From IMG/VR virus record IMGVR_UViG_3300047562_004978, positions 1 to 35,606 of that record: a DNA stretch of 35,606 bases; one strand, 5' to 3'. How positions within the stretch are numbered: the first letter of the stretch is position 1; each line of letters opens with the position of its first letter. The position numbers and the translations under genes are program-made. Shown here in pieces: positions 1 to 9,013 of the stretch. The notes beneath the pieces are model-generated. The model had not been told where the DNA came from, did not search any database, and was given only the letters and a program-made list of their open reading frames with translations. Source of the stretch: a virus.

Positions 1-233
1 AAGAAAAATTAAAACTTATACTAATTTTATGTTCTATATGTCTTAAACAAGATACGTCTGAACTTAAAACGTTTATTAGTATAAACTCTAGATACGTAGA
101 TACTAACGATTTTAATAAAATTTTAAGAAAATCTATAAAAATTTTAGAGGAGAAAAGATGCGGGACAATTTCATGCCCTGATTGGCTTATGAATGAACTT
201 TTTCAACTCTACAGAAGGGATATAATCGACTAA
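1..233 (+). CDS. C-terminal end of an unrecognised protein (5' truncated)
   Basis: An uninterrupted reading frame enters from the left edge (first full codon at 3) and stops with TAA at 231-233, giving about 76 residues. The end reads ...CPDWLMNELFQLYRRDIID. It is lysine- and isoleucine-rich with no recognisable motif. It lies 63 bp upstream of the tail sheath on the same strand, so it is probably another late virion or assembly gene. The start lies outside the window. The frame could be fortuitous, but its length in such AT-rich DNA and the clean stop before the sheath favour a real gene. Confidence 0.55.
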   Translation, partial: EKLKLILILCSICLKQDTSELKTFISINSRYVDTNDFNKILRKSIKILEEKRCGTISCPDWLMNELFQLYRRDIID

Positions 234-296
234 ACAGGTTAAAAACAGTTATTTGTTTAAAGAATATAGTGAAAGATATAGTGTCTTTAATTTTCT

Positions 297-3200
297 ATGG
301 CCAATCCAATTAGAATCAATGCTGCGACATTGAATAGGCCCGGTGTTTTTGTAACCCAAACCTCAACAGGCGGTCTACCTCAGCCCTTAGCAACTCATGC
401 TGTGGGATATATCTTCGGTACCACGCCTACTGAAGAATATTATGGGGAAAACGCTCTCGATGCTTATTCGTTAATTGAACCTTATAAACCAACACAAGTT
501 GGTTCTACCGCCGACTTTTTAGAGAAAATTGGTGGGCAAATTCCCGTGGGTAATAAAGGAACAACAGCATCATACGATGCGGTTAAGGCCTTTTTTGACA
601 ATGCGGGTGTTAATGGTATTCTTTATTTTACTCGTGTAACACCAACTCCAGAAACTGTTATCGACTTGGCCGGTTCGGGTGCTGGAGCTGGATACAATGC
701 ATTTGCTCTTAAGGTAAATGGGCGTTATTATGGAACACCAATTAATGTCCAAGATCCTGATGGAGATGAGATCAGATTGATTACCACCACAGGAATTGAT
801 GAAAAGGATAACGCTCTAGATATCTATACATTTCTGGCGTCTAATGGTGACGGTTTTTCCGATTATTATAGAATTGAACAAAGCGCGGAAGAGGCCTTAT
901 TAGGCAGATTTAGGATATTTTCAAGAGATACAAGAAATCTTCCAAGGGTTGATAGATTTGTAACCTATCAATTTAACGACACCAGTTATTCCTCGGCTTT
1001 AAACCTAAATAATCAAACTGTTGTTAAACTATACACCTCAGTTAAAGAAGTAAATTTTAAATGCACATCGAGAGAGATCGAAACAGGAGAACCCATTCTT
1101 CCTCTTTCAGGTGGGGCAATCAGTACATATTTAGAAGATAATTCCACCGCGTATACAGCGGGAAATTTTAATAATAGTTCAGATACAATCACACTAAATT
1201 CTTCGGATGGCCTTGCTATTGGGGATAAAGTTGTTTTTGAAGGAGATTTAGGAGATCTAACTTTAAGTAATAATACTATTTATTATGTAAGAACAAAAAA
1301 TGGTAATGATATTACACTTACTACTACGTCTGGTGGTACAGACGACTTTGATATATCTGGAACGGCTCCTGGAATTGTAACTGTACGTAAAATTACATAT
1401 AATCCAGCAGATTCAGGACAAAAATCGGAAATTTTAAGAGATTTTATTGTAAATCAACAAATTTATGCTTCTGCGAACGTAATTCCAGATGATAAAATTA
1501 TTGCCATCACCAAGGATGTAAGTGAAAGAACAAGTGATCAGTTAAAATGGCCCGATAATAGTGCTTCTTATTGGAGATATGACTTAACTTCACAAACTTT
1601 TGCTGAAATTTTAATAACCGGAGCAGATGCAGTTCCCACGGGAACTATTACAGGCACGGGAGCAACAACTGTTCGCACTGGTTATCTTCCTGATTCTGTT
1701 CAAGTATTCTACGTAGATATTGCCGGAGAAAATAGAGCACTGATTGTGAATGGAGCAACTCCTGACGAATTAACAAATGGTGTTGTTTCTCAAATTAATG
1801 CAATTCTTGTAGAAAAAGAATTAGATGGATATTACACGGTAGAGGCCATAGATACCGACTCTGAAGTAGAAACAGATCTTTATGTTCCTAATAATGGTCA
1901 TAAAGTATCGAAATTAGTCTCAGAGGCCGGAGCTCCGTACCTACGCCCAGAGATTTCTGATATAACCCTATCGGGTACCGTTACGATCTCTAGTGGAACA
2001 GTGACTGGTGTTACGACATCTTTCAATTCAGAGATAGGTGCCGGGGATGTAATTGTAGTTAATGGTACTAGGTTTACTGTACAATCAGTAGGTAACAATA
2101 CCACAGCTACGGTGCTTCCTAATGATGTAAATGTTACTACTGCCGCCATTGCTACCATAGATAAGTCTCTGCCCAATGGATTTTACTCTTATGAATACGT
2201 ATTAAGAGTTAAAATTACCTCTAATAACGGTGTTCTTTCCCCAGTAAATCCCGGAAGAAACAGACTAGGTGCAATTGATGAGAACGTAGTAAAACTTACG
2301 TCGCTTGATCAAAACATCGGATACGATTCATACAAACTCAGCGCTACTGGTAAAGCTAATGACTTTACTTATGCCATTGAGCAGGGTATGGATTCTAAAA
2401 TCCTTGCACCCGGCTTCCTTTTTGCCCCTGAAGCCTATAAAGTACTTTCCTATGAAGTAGGGGCGGGTGATTTTGCAAGTGAACTCGAAGCTCGCAAAGA
2501 ACGCCTTAAGGTTACTCAGGCTCTTGTAAAAGCAGCTGAAGGTAAACTAGGACCTACAGAGGGAATCACCGGGACACAGCATATTGCCCTCATTGATGCC
2601 GGAGCGGATGAGATCTCATTAACAAAAGTCCAAGATGAACTTGATCTCATCAAATCCACTGTCGGCGTTCCATTTGGCCACGCGGCATACTACGCTCCTT
2701 ACATTAAAAACGAAGATGATCGTTTTGTTGCTCCATCGGGATTTGTAGCTGGTATTGCCTGTTCCAGATACCTTAATGAAGGTTTCCAACAACCTCCGGC
2801 CGGATCCCGTTATCCATTGCGTGGAGCTGTTGGTCTTCAATTTGACATCTCCGCTCAGCAACAAGAGGTCACTTATGCACTAGGCTTAAATCCTATTCGC
2901 TCCCTTCCCAACCGCGGAATTGTAGCATGGGGTGCTAGGACTTTATCATCAAATCCACTATTTAAATTTGTAAATACACGCGCAATTCTAAACGTTCTTA
3001 TCGACGTTATGGGGCGTAGTTTTGATGATATTCTCTTTGAACAGATTGACTCGGCGGGGACTGTTTATGCAAGAGTTAAGTCCATTGCTTCTCAAATTTT
3101 AGGTCAATTCTTCCGCCAAGGAGCGCTCTTTGGAGCAAGACCAGAACAGGCATACGTTGTGATTTGTTCCTCAGCAAATAATAACGAAACCGACCTAGAA

Positions 3201-3368
3201 AATGGTTCTGTAAGACTTGATGTGTATGTGGCCACAAGCCCAACACTCGAGCGTCTACTCGTGACCATTGTGAGAACACCTGCCGGTCAGGTTGCTCAAC
3301 TTAGCGATTCTTTCTCTAGAAACTCTGAGAGATTTAATTATCTTTTAAGTTCTTCTAATCTTTTCTAA
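297..3368 (+). CDS. Contractile tail sheath protein, enlarged
   Basis: Structural subunit that polymerises around the tail tube and contracts at infection. The N terminus has the sheath signature NRPGVFVTQTSTGG. The C-terminal ~150 residues match the conserved sheath domain: WGARTLSSNPLFKFVNTRAI, a vFEQIDSAGTVYARVKS helix, then GALFGARPEQAYVVIC, GSVRLDVYVA and a final LLVTIVRTPAGQ. At 1023 aa it is far longer than T4 gp18 (about 660). The excess is a beta-rich middle with at least two inserted modules: residues about 285-365, with a GDKVVFEG...NNTIYYVRTKNG pattern typical of tail-fibre-like beta domains, and about 558-620. No clear Shine-Dalgarno precedes the ATG. It is first in the + strand structural operon, 3 bp before the protease gene. 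Sheath identity is well supported; the role of the insertions is inference. Confidence 0.9.
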   Translation: MANPIRINAATLNRPGVFVTQTSTGGLPQPLATHAVGYIFGTTPTEEYYGENALDAYSLIEPYKPTQVGSTADFLEKIGGQIPVGNKGTTASYDAVKAFFDNAGVNGILYFTRVTPTPETVIDLAGSGAGAGYNAFALKVNGRYYGTPINVQDPDGDEIRLITTTGIDEKDNALDIYTFLASNGDGFSDYYRIEQSAEEALLGRFRIFSRDTRNLPRVDRFVTYQFNDTSYSSALNLNNQTVVKLYTSVKEVNFKCTSREIETGEPILPLSGGAISTYLEDNSTAYTAGNFNNSSDTITLNSSDGLAIGDKVVFEGDLGDLTLSNNTIYYVRTKNGNDITLTTTSGGTDDFDISGTAPGIVTVRKITYNPADSGQKSEILRDFIVNQQIYASANVIPDDKIIAITKDVSERTSDQLKWPDNSASYWRYDLTSQTFAEILITGADAVPTGTITGTGATTVRTGYLPDSVQVFYVDIAGENRALIVNGATPDELTNGVVSQINAILVEKELDGYYTVEAIDTDSEVETDLYVPNNGHKVSKLVSEAGAPYLRPEISDITLSGTVTISSGTVTGVTTSFNSEIGAGDVIVVNGTRFTVQSVGNNTTATVLPNDVNVTTAAIATIDKSLPNGFYSYEYVLRVKITSNNGVLSPVNPGRNRLGAIDENVVKLTSLDQNIGYDSYKLSATGKANDFTYAIEQGMDSKILAPGFLFAPEAYKVLSYEVGAGDFASELEARKERLKVTQALVKAAEGKLGPTEGITGTQHIALIDAGADEISLTKVQDELDLIKSTVGVPFGHAAYYAPYIKNEDDRFVAPSGFVAGIACSRYLNEGFQQPPAGSRYPLRGAVGLQFDISAQQQEVTYALGLNPIRSLPNRGIVAWGARTLSSNPLFKFVNTRAILNVLIDVMGRSFDDILFEQIDSAGTVYARVKSIASQILGQFFRQGALFGARPEQAYVVICSSANNNETDLENGSVRLDVYVATSPTLERLLVTIVRTPAGQVAQLSDSFSRNSERFNYLLSSSNLF

Positions 3369-3371
3369 TAG

Positions 3372-5285
3372 ATGAAAGAACACGTACTCAATCAAAAAGA
3401 ACCTCTTTCAGCTCAACAGCTTAAAAAAGTTGTTTTTGTTGAAATGTTTAGAGCCGGTCCACAAATCTCTTCTACTGGTCAAAAACTGGTATTTACTGAG
3501 AATGATCTAGATCAGGTTGTGGGATCATATGATCCCTCTCATCACGAGGCTCCATTGATTATAGGTCATGATCAGCAAGACGATACACCGGCTCTTGGTT
3601 GGGTACGTAAGATTTGGAGAAAAGGATCTGAACTATGGGGCAAGGTAGAACTTACCCCTAAAGCCGAACAACTCATCAAAGATGGGGTGTTTAAAAAAAT
3701 AAGTAGTTCATTTTATTTGCCTGAAGCTGAAACGAATCCTACACCTGGGAAATTATCCCTACGCCATCTTGGTTTAGTTTCGATTCCGGCCGTAAAGGGA
3801 CTTACTGCCTTTTCGGAACAATCCGAACAACAAACGATTACAATTGCCCCCTCCGAAGGGGAGTCTTCTATTTCGTTTAAAGAACATTTAGGAAAAAATC
3901 AAATTATGGCTAGGAAAAAAACCAAACCAGAAACTCCTGCTTCGGTTAATTCGGTTGTAGAACATACTGAAGGTGGGGGAATGACTGTTAATATTAACAT
4001 TGGCGGAGGTGAAAAACCAAAGGCTAATGTTTATGATGATAGCGGAAATCAAATTTCTGAAACCGGTGCTCCTGCTGAGTACGATATGGACTACGCTATG
4101 GAGTCCGGTATGGAAGCAGATCCCGCGATGATGAGCATGGCCGATGATTCGGCCGATGATCTAGGCTTAGAGGATGATAGCGCCGGAGACATGGATGCTG
4201 AGGCCCCTGGTGATGAGATGGGTGGGGCTGATGATATGGCTCCAGAGACCGATATGGATAGTGGAGTAGATGATTCTGCTCCAGAGCCCTCCGGAGAGGA
4301 CGATGATGGTACAGAAGATATCTCTGGAGATATGGAAGGAGATGATCAGAAGATTGCCAAACTCGCCTCGGAGTATGAAATTGAAGAGCTAATTAAGGCT
4401 CTAGCTCTAAAAACAGATGCAACTTCCATGATGGAAGGTGAAGGGGGAATGTCTTATGGCGAAATGCCTGAAGGACTTAAAAAGGCTATGGAAGCTAAAA
4501 AAGAGGGCGAAGAGGAAAATGATAAAGAGAAAGAAGAGGAAGATTCAGAAGACATGGGAGAGAAGTGCACCGATGCTGGAGAACCCAGTGGCGCCGGCGA
4601 ACCTCCTTCTGAAGATGTAAAGAGCGCTGCTGAACCTAAAGGAGAACAAGTTTACGCCGAAGAAGAAACTGAAGAAGTTTCTGAACATGGTGAAGGATGC
4701 AAAGATTATGAAGAAGAAGAAGAAGATGATGATGAGGAAAAGAAAAAAATGATGGAGAGTGATATGTCAGAAAAGACCACTCCTAAAGAGGCTACAGGAA
4801 CTCTGGATCATAGCGAAGGTGCTATGGGAGTTCAGGGACAAAATGACCTTCAGACCCGGGTAGCCGAATTAGAAGAGGAACTTGCCAGACAGAAAAAACT
4901 CATGAGAGAGAAAGAAATTTCTGATTTCTGTGAAACTCTCTATGACGGAGGTAGACTAACTCAGCAGATTGTCGCCAAGACTGATCTGGTGAGATTTATG
5001 GAAACCCTCAATAATAAGAACTCGGTGAATTTCTCTGAGACCGGCAAGGCCTCTCAATTTGACTTCTTCAAGGGCATCTTAGAAAACCTACCCTCTATGG
5101 TAAGTTTTGAAGAATTTGCTACACCCGCTTCTGCTCCTAAGGGTAGAAAGCAACCTACACCTTCTGCTGATGGTTATGTTTACGATCCTTCTACAGCCGA
5201 TCTTCATGCGCAAGCATTAGAGTACGCTGAAAGTAAGGGAGTTGATTATACCTTTGCCTTGAAGGCTATTTTATCCGAATCATAA
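3372..5285 (+). CDS. Mu gpI-like prohead protease fused to an acidic scaffold region
   Basis: Head maturation protease with a C-terminal scaffold-like part. Residues about 20-145 match the Mu I protein family: VFVEMFRAGP, a TENDLDQVV helix, PLIIGHD (G65-H66), LGWVRKIW, KKISSSFYLP (SSSF at 111-114) and a terminal LGLVSIPAVKGL. Residues about 225-500 are an extremely Asp/Glu-rich, Met-containing, low-complexity region. About 515-550 is a coiled coil (VAELEEELARQKKLMREKE), and the end is a compact helical tail. This layout matches Mu, where the I gene contains a nested start producing the scaffold (gpZ). In-frame ATGs at 3906 (MARKKTKPE) and 3981 (after AGGTGGGGG) could start such a product. It sits directly before the decoration and capsid genes, as expected for head assembly. 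Confidence 0.85.
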   Translation: MKEHVLNQKEPLSAQQLKKVVFVEMFRAGPQISSTGQKLVFTENDLDQVVGSYDPSHHEAPLIIGHDQQDDTPALGWVRKIWRKGSELWGKVELTPKAEQLIKDGVFKKISSSFYLPEAETNPTPGKLSLRHLGLVSIPAVKGLTAFSEQSEQQTITIAPSEGESSISFKEHLGKNQIMARKKTKPETPASVNSVVEHTEGGGMTVNINIGGGEKPKANVYDDSGNQISETGAPAEYDMDYAMESGMEADPAMMSMADDSADDLGLEDDSAGDMDAEAPGDEMGGADDMAPETDMDSGVDDSAPEPSGEDDDGTEDISGDMEGDDQKIAKLASEYEIEELIKALALKTDATSMMEGEGGMSYGEMPEGLKKAMEAKKEGEEENDKEKEEEDSEDMGEKCTDAGEPSGAGEPPSEDVKSAAEPKGEQVYAEEETEEVSEHGEGCKDYEEEEEDDDEEKKKMMESDMSEKTTPKEATGTLDHSEGAMGVQGQNDLQTRVAELEEELARQKKLMREKEISDFCETLYDGGRLTQQIVAKTDLVRFMETLNNKNSVNFSETGKASQFDFFKGILENLPSMVSFEEFATPASAPKGRKQPTPSADGYVYDPSTADLHAQALEYAESKGVDYTFALKAILSES

Positions 5286-5297
5286 GGAGATTAACAC
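5284..5297 (+). promoter_or_regulatory. Strong ribosome binding site of the decoration protein
   Basis: AAGGAG at 5284-5289 lies 8 nt before the ATG at 5298. Nearly the same leader (AAGGAGATTAACA) precedes the capsid gene at 5835-5850. Most other genes here have weak or no Shine-Dalgarno, so these leaders mark the two most abundant virion proteins. Confidence 0.75.
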
Positions 5298-5822
5298 ATG
5301 GCTAAAGACCCACGTTATATGTCCTTTGACCACCAATATGTTGAGACCGTAGAAGTTACTGACTCTACAGCTCTTACAAATGGTGTCGAGGCACATCGTT
5401 TTGTTACGCGCACTGGCGCGTATCCTTCCGCCAATGGCTATGCTGCTGGCGTCAATGTCTATCGCATTTATGGCCAAGGCGAACTAAACGCCAAAGGTTA
5501 TCAAGTTGATGACGGTTCAACTTTAGTGTATGAAGGTCAACTAAATCCTTCGACCACTCCATATAAGCCTGGCGTATTCCCCTATCAAGGCCTGGCTTCT
5601 ATCGTGACAACTGGTATCGTTATCGCTGAGGTAGCGGCTTCCCAGACCATCACACTAGACTCACCAATTTTTGCTAATACCTCCGGCCAAGCCGTAACTG
5701 GCGCTGCTGGTACTGGCAAGGTTGTTCTTGGTCGCGCTCTTGATGCCGCTACAACCGGCGCTGGTGAGACCGCTTATGTTCGCGTAAAGCTCGGTAACGA
5801 AGCTGGCGCGGCTCTAGCTTGA
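5298..5822 (+). CDS. DUF2190-like capsid decoration protein
   Basis: Small head protein predicted to cement or decorate the capsid. The 174-aa product is Ala/Gly/Thr-rich and all-beta, with the DUF2190-type ending VVLGRALDAATTGAGE followed by AYVRVKLG. It contains no cysteine. It is preceded by a strong AAGGAG site and followed 28 bp later by the capsid gene with the same leader, so the two are probably made at similar high levels. In Mu-like and many siphophage heads the decoration protein gene lies directly before the major capsid gene, as here. No other function is suggested by the sequence. Confidence 0.75.
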   Translation: MAKDPRYMSFDHQYVETVEVTDSTALTNGVEAHRFVTRTGAYPSANGYAAGVNVYRIYGQGELNAKGYQVDDGSTLVYEGQLNPSTTPYKPGVFPYQGLASIVTTGIVIAEVAASQTITLDSPIFANTSGQAVTGAAGTGKVVLGRALDAATTGAGETAYVRVKLGNEAGAALA

Positions 5823-5850
5823 TAATAGGTACTAAAGGAGATTAACAATC

Positions 5851-6837
5851 ATGATGAATCTTGATCAGGTACGCGTAATTGACCCTATTCTTACGCAACT
5901 CGCTCAAGGGTACAAGAACGCTGAGGGTGTATCCACCTTCTTCGCTCCTGCGGTATCTATGAATACCCGCGCTGGTCGTACCCTCGTATTTGGCAAGGAG
6001 GCTTTTGCAGCTCAGTCTTTCCTCCGCGCCCCTGGAACTAACATCCAGAAAATCCAAAACCAATTCGGAACCCGTTCGTTTGCTCTCCGCCAGGAAGCAA
6101 TCAGCTGGGAAATTGCCGAGGAAGTCGCAGCTGAGGCCAAGAATGGCGCCGCTCAGATCGACCTCCGCCAGTTCGCCGCTAAGGACGCCGCCAATCGTCT
6201 GATGCAGTCCTGGGAAGTTCAAGTTGCCACCGCGGTGACCGATTCCACCCAGTATGAGTCAGGTAATGTTCTGAACCTCGCTACCTATAATGGTGGCGCT
6301 GATCAGTTTAACAGCCCAACCGCTGACGTAGAAGTGCTGATGGATGACGCCAAGGAGCAAGTCCGCAGCCAGATCGGTGTATATCCCAACAAAATGGTGA
6401 TCTCACCCGACGCCTTCAACGCTCTGAAGCGTAACAAGAGAATCCGTGACTTCATGCAGCGCGGTGTGCTTGTCGACGAGAAGACCCTCGCTCAGATCTT
6501 CGGTCTGGATGAGATTCGTGTGGCTCGCAGACTAAAGCTGAATGAGTCCACCGGTGCTCTGGAGAATATCTATAACAACACCGCGATCCTCTTCTACCAT
6601 CCTTCCGCCTCCACCGATGGCTTCATGCCTGCTCTGGACGCTAACTATGGTAATCCTGCCTTCGCCTATACCTACACTCTGAGTGGTTATCCTATCTCCA
6701 CTCCTGAGCGCTTTAACATCGAGCGCAGAGTGTTCACCGGTGACATCCTTGTCGAGCGTAGCTTCGAGCTCGTAGGCATGGGAGAAAATGGCAAATGCGG
6801 TGCTGGTTTCATCTTCCAGAATCCCGTTGCTGTTTGA
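5851..6837 (+). CDS. Major capsid protein
   Basis: Main shell protein of the head. The 328-aa product has the features of HK97-fold capsid proteins of this size class: an N-terminal arm, VSTFFAPAVSMNTRAGRTLVF, a long helix (DLRQFAAKDAANRLMQSWE), VLMDDAKEQVRSQIGVYPNK, MVISPDAFNALKRNKRIRDF, and a C-terminal GDILVERSFELVGMGENGKC. Its codons are noticeably more GC-rich at third positions than those of its neighbours, as expected for very high expression. The Shine-Dalgarno AAGGAG is 10 nt before the first of two tandem ATGs (5851 and 5854); either could start it. A strong intrinsic terminator follows immediately, ending the highly expressed part of the operon. The position after protease and decoration genes agrees. 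Confidence 0.9.
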   Translation: MMNLDQVRVIDPILTQLAQGYKNAEGVSTFFAPAVSMNTRAGRTLVFGKEAFAAQSFLRAPGTNIQKIQNQFGTRSFALRQEAISWEIAEEVAAEAKNGAAQIDLRQFAAKDAANRLMQSWEVQVATAVTDSTQYESGNVLNLATYNGGADQFNSPTADVEVLMDDAKEQVRSQIGVYPNKMVISPDAFNALKRNKRIRDFMQRGVLVDEKTLAQIFGLDEIRVARRLKLNESTGALENIYNNTAILFYHPSASTDGFMPALDANYGNPAFAYTYTLSGYPISTPERFNIERRVFTGDILVERSFELVGMGENGKCGAGFIFQNPVAV

Positions 6838-6860
6838 ATAAACCTTGAATAATCAAAAAT

Positions 6861-6884
6861 GGGGCCTTCGGGCCTCTTTTTTTG
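6861..6884 (+). terminator. Intrinsic terminator after the capsid gene
   Basis: GGGGCC, a TTCG tetraloop, GGCCTC, then seven T. The 6-bp stem contains one G-U pair. It sits 23 bp after the capsid stop codon and insulates capsid expression from the neck genes. Confidence 0.9.
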
Positions 6885-6932
6885 TCCGTCTAAGAGCCTT
6901 AGTTTAAAGTCAATGATAGATGGCTAATTATT

Positions 6933-7724
6933 ATGCCTAATTCTCCTTTACCCGATCAGTTTGGAGTTGCGGACAATTGCACTCCGGCAACTGTTGATTA
7001 TTTTATTGAGGTATTTGGCTACCAAGAAGCTATAGAGCTTACAAATATAGAGAATCCTACAAGTAATCAAATAAATTTTGACAAGATTCAAATTGCCTTA
7101 AATGATGCAGCAACACTAATCAATAATTACATTATCACTGCACCACCACAGGGCAAAATCCTGATTGCTGGATCTTATCGTCGCACTCAAGCTACTCTTG
7201 CTAGATGGTACCTAGATACTTTGCGTCCTAGGCAACAAGTAATCGACGCGGCTGAAAAAGCACTCCAACAACTTGAGTTATGGGCCGCTAAATCTTCACC
7301 ATCCTCCGGACTCAAATGGCAAGAGGCCTATCGGTATTGGGATAGCGCATGCACGATGACAAAAAGTGTTTATAAGCGTGGGAGAAGCTTTACTGAACCC
7401 TCTACGAGTCGTTGGGTTATTCGCGAAGGAGGAAATAATCGTTGGTGGCAACTTCCTCGAAAAGAGGCTAGATCTGCACCTAGGTACGCCTCTGAGATTC
7501 TTTCTAGAGAAAATGAAATTTCGGGCTATACTTCTCAATCCACTTTAGAAGTAAATGAACTATTTGATGCCCTTGAGACCACCAGAGGTCTTGCTTCTTT
7601 CACTAATACACAAAACGCAGTGGATCCTAAGTCCGGAGATGCTATAATAGCAAAGAATGAAACGCCAAATGAAAGTGGCGAATTTGATAACCATAGTGGT
7701 CTTTTAGAAGGTAACACATTTTAA
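6933..7724 (+). CDS. Head-tail connector / neck protein, Mu gp36 (DUF1320)-like N-terminus
   Basis: Residues about 12-110 follow the DUF1320 pattern: a start near TVDYFIEVFGYQEAIELTN, an INFDKIQIALNDAATLINNYI helix, then ILIAGSYRRTQATLARWYLD and a final helix with ALQQLELW. That family includes Mu gp36, which lies between the capsid and tail-terminator genes. The C-terminal ~140 residues are extra: positively charged with several tryptophans, then a polar tail, with no recognised domain. The gene follows the capsid terminator and is 2 bp before the next small gene. The position between capsid and terminator-like gene supports a neck role; the exact role is inference. Confidence 0.55.
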   Translation: MPNSPLPDQFGVADNCTPATVDYFIEVFGYQEAIELTNIENPTSNQINFDKIQIALNDAATLINNYIITAPPQGKILIAGSYRRTQATLARWYLDTLRPRQQVIDAAEKALQQLELWAAKSSPSSGLKWQEAYRYWDSACTMTKSVYKRGRSFTEPSTSRWVIREGGNNRWWQLPRKEARSAPRYASEILSRENEISGYTSQSTLEVNELFDALETTRGLASFTNTQNAVDPKSGDAIIAKNETPNESGEFDNHSGLLEGNTF

Positions 7725-7726
7725 TT

Positions 7727-8068
7727 ATGAGTAATCAACCTTGCGGATACGATCCATTTAATCCCGGTCCGGCTGACGGCAGCGCATTTTTACTATCAGA
7801 AGGTAGTGGCGGATCCGACTGTTATTATGGTTCTAATTATGGCACTTCATTAGGAGGCAAGATTGGAGTATTTCCTGATGGAACAGAATATAAGCTAACT
7901 GCAGCAGAGCTAAGACAATATATTTTGTCTTTAGAATCTACAAGAAAGCTTCAGGATCTAAATGATGTTAATTTTACCAGAACAGTTAAAGCTGGAGATG
8001 CCCTTCTTTACAATCACACAACTGGAAACTGGGAATTACAAAATTTTATTAGCGGCGGTGGCTGGTAG
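7727..8068 (+). CDS. Small virion-like protein with DLNDV motif
   Basis: A 113-aa product. The C-terminal part has the pattern LQDLNDVNFTRTVKAGDALL followed by YNHTTGNWELQ, a motif repeated in many tail-fibre and baseplate proteins (L-D-L-x-D-V ... L-x-Y-N ... W). The N-terminal part is Gly/Ser/Tyr-rich and probably flexible. It is tightly packed between the connector-like gene (2 bp) and the terminator-like gene (9 bp). A structural role is likely from context; no function can be assigned. Confidence 0.5.
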   Translation: MSNQPCGYDPFNPGPADGSAFLLSEGSGGSDCYYGSNYGTSLGGKIGVFPDGTEYKLTAAELRQYILSLESTRKLQDLNDVNFTRTVKAGDALLYNHTTGNWELQNFISGGGW

Positions 8069-8077
8069 GTATAGTAT

Positions 8078-9013
8078 ATGCTTTTAGAAATAGAAAATCA
8101 ATTACATAGAAGAGTTCATTCTGTCTTGGGTCAAAGTGCTGTGGTTCTTCGTCTTGCTGAAGAACTTGATGAGTCTGGTAGGGTATCTGAACACACAATG
8201 GTGATAATAAGTTATTCTAATGAAAATTCTTCAAACTCAAATAAAGGAGCATACATACCAACCGTAAGAACAAGGGCCATAAGTTATTCTATAACTATTG
8301 TGCAAAAACAGGTTCAAAGAGAAGGGCATAGTTTTGCTTTGCCCCTCATGGACTTAATATATGACTCTGTTACTGGGTGGGTGCCAGAAGTACCCGGCTT
8401 GGAATTTCATACAGGATTTGAACCGGGATCAGGCCGTTTCATCCAAGTTACCGAAGCATCTCAATTTATATATGAGATGACTTTTACAATAGAGGTTAAT
8501 CTGTCTGATGGCAGATTTTATTCACAACCCTGCGCCGCATTTGATCCCATATCAATTTCAGATTTCTTACCACAAAGAAGTTGTCTATTAACTTCAGACG
8601 GAAAAAATACCGGTATTGCCATTTGGAGAAGGAAAACAGGGGCTGATACTGTGCAAGAGTATATTGTCGAAGATCCTAGATGCGAAAGAAGTATAACAGA
8701 TAATCTAGAAATTACATGTAATTCCGCATATGATGGAACTGCAGTGTATCGATTTATACCAAGAATTGCTTTATCTTTTAATGATAAAGGCGAAAGGATA
8801 GTAGATGAAAGTAGAATTTCTACAGGAAATTTACAAAAAGTTTGGAAATGTTACAGAGAAAACACCGATCCTTATCCTCCTTGGTTTAAGTTAAATATAG
8901 ATTCGGGACTATGGAGAAATGCAACAACAACCGTCCCTAATACCAAACCAGAAACTTCCATTCGTCAAGATGTAAAGTTAGAAACTAATACCTCTTATGA
9001 TAATTTGACATGA
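8078..9013 (+). CDS. Putative tail terminator / neck protein (Mu gp37-like)
   Basis: The 311-aa product begins with MLLEIENQLHRRV. The middle (residues about 75-150) reads ISYSITIVQKQVQ, FALPLMDLIYDSVTGWVPEV, a GRFIQVTEASQFIYEMTFTI strand pair and a closing VNLSDGRF. This resembles the Mu gp37 / tail-terminator fold, in which a helix plus GW-P is followed by a long antiparallel sheet. The remaining ~150 residues have no recognised domain. The gene follows a DUF1320-like connector, which is the Mu gene order. Its stop overlaps the next ATG (ATGA at 9010-9013), so the two are translationally coupled. Assignment is by pattern and position only. Confidence 0.4.
   Translation: MLLEIENQLHRRVHSVLGQSAVVLRLAEELDESGRVSEHTMVIISYSNENSSNSNKGAYIPTVRTRAISYSITIVQKQVQREGHSFALPLMDLIYDSVTGWVPEVPGLEFHTGFEPGSGRFIQVTEASQFIYEMTFTIEVNLSDGRFYSQPCAAFDPISISDFLPQRSCLLTSDGKNTGIAIWRRKTGADTVQEYIVEDPRCERSITDNLEITCNSAYDGTAVYRFIPRIALSFNDKGERIVDESRISTGNLQKVWKCYRENTDPYPPWFKLNIDSGLWRNATTTVPNTKPETSIRQDVKLETNTSYDNLT

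Noticed and set aside
234-296. T4-type late promoter before the sheath
   Set aside because: No TATAAATA or CTAAATA element at a suitable distance from the ATG.
4438-4620. Lys-rich frame inside the protease/scaffold gene
   Set aside because: Out-of-frame shadow of the acidic low-complexity region.
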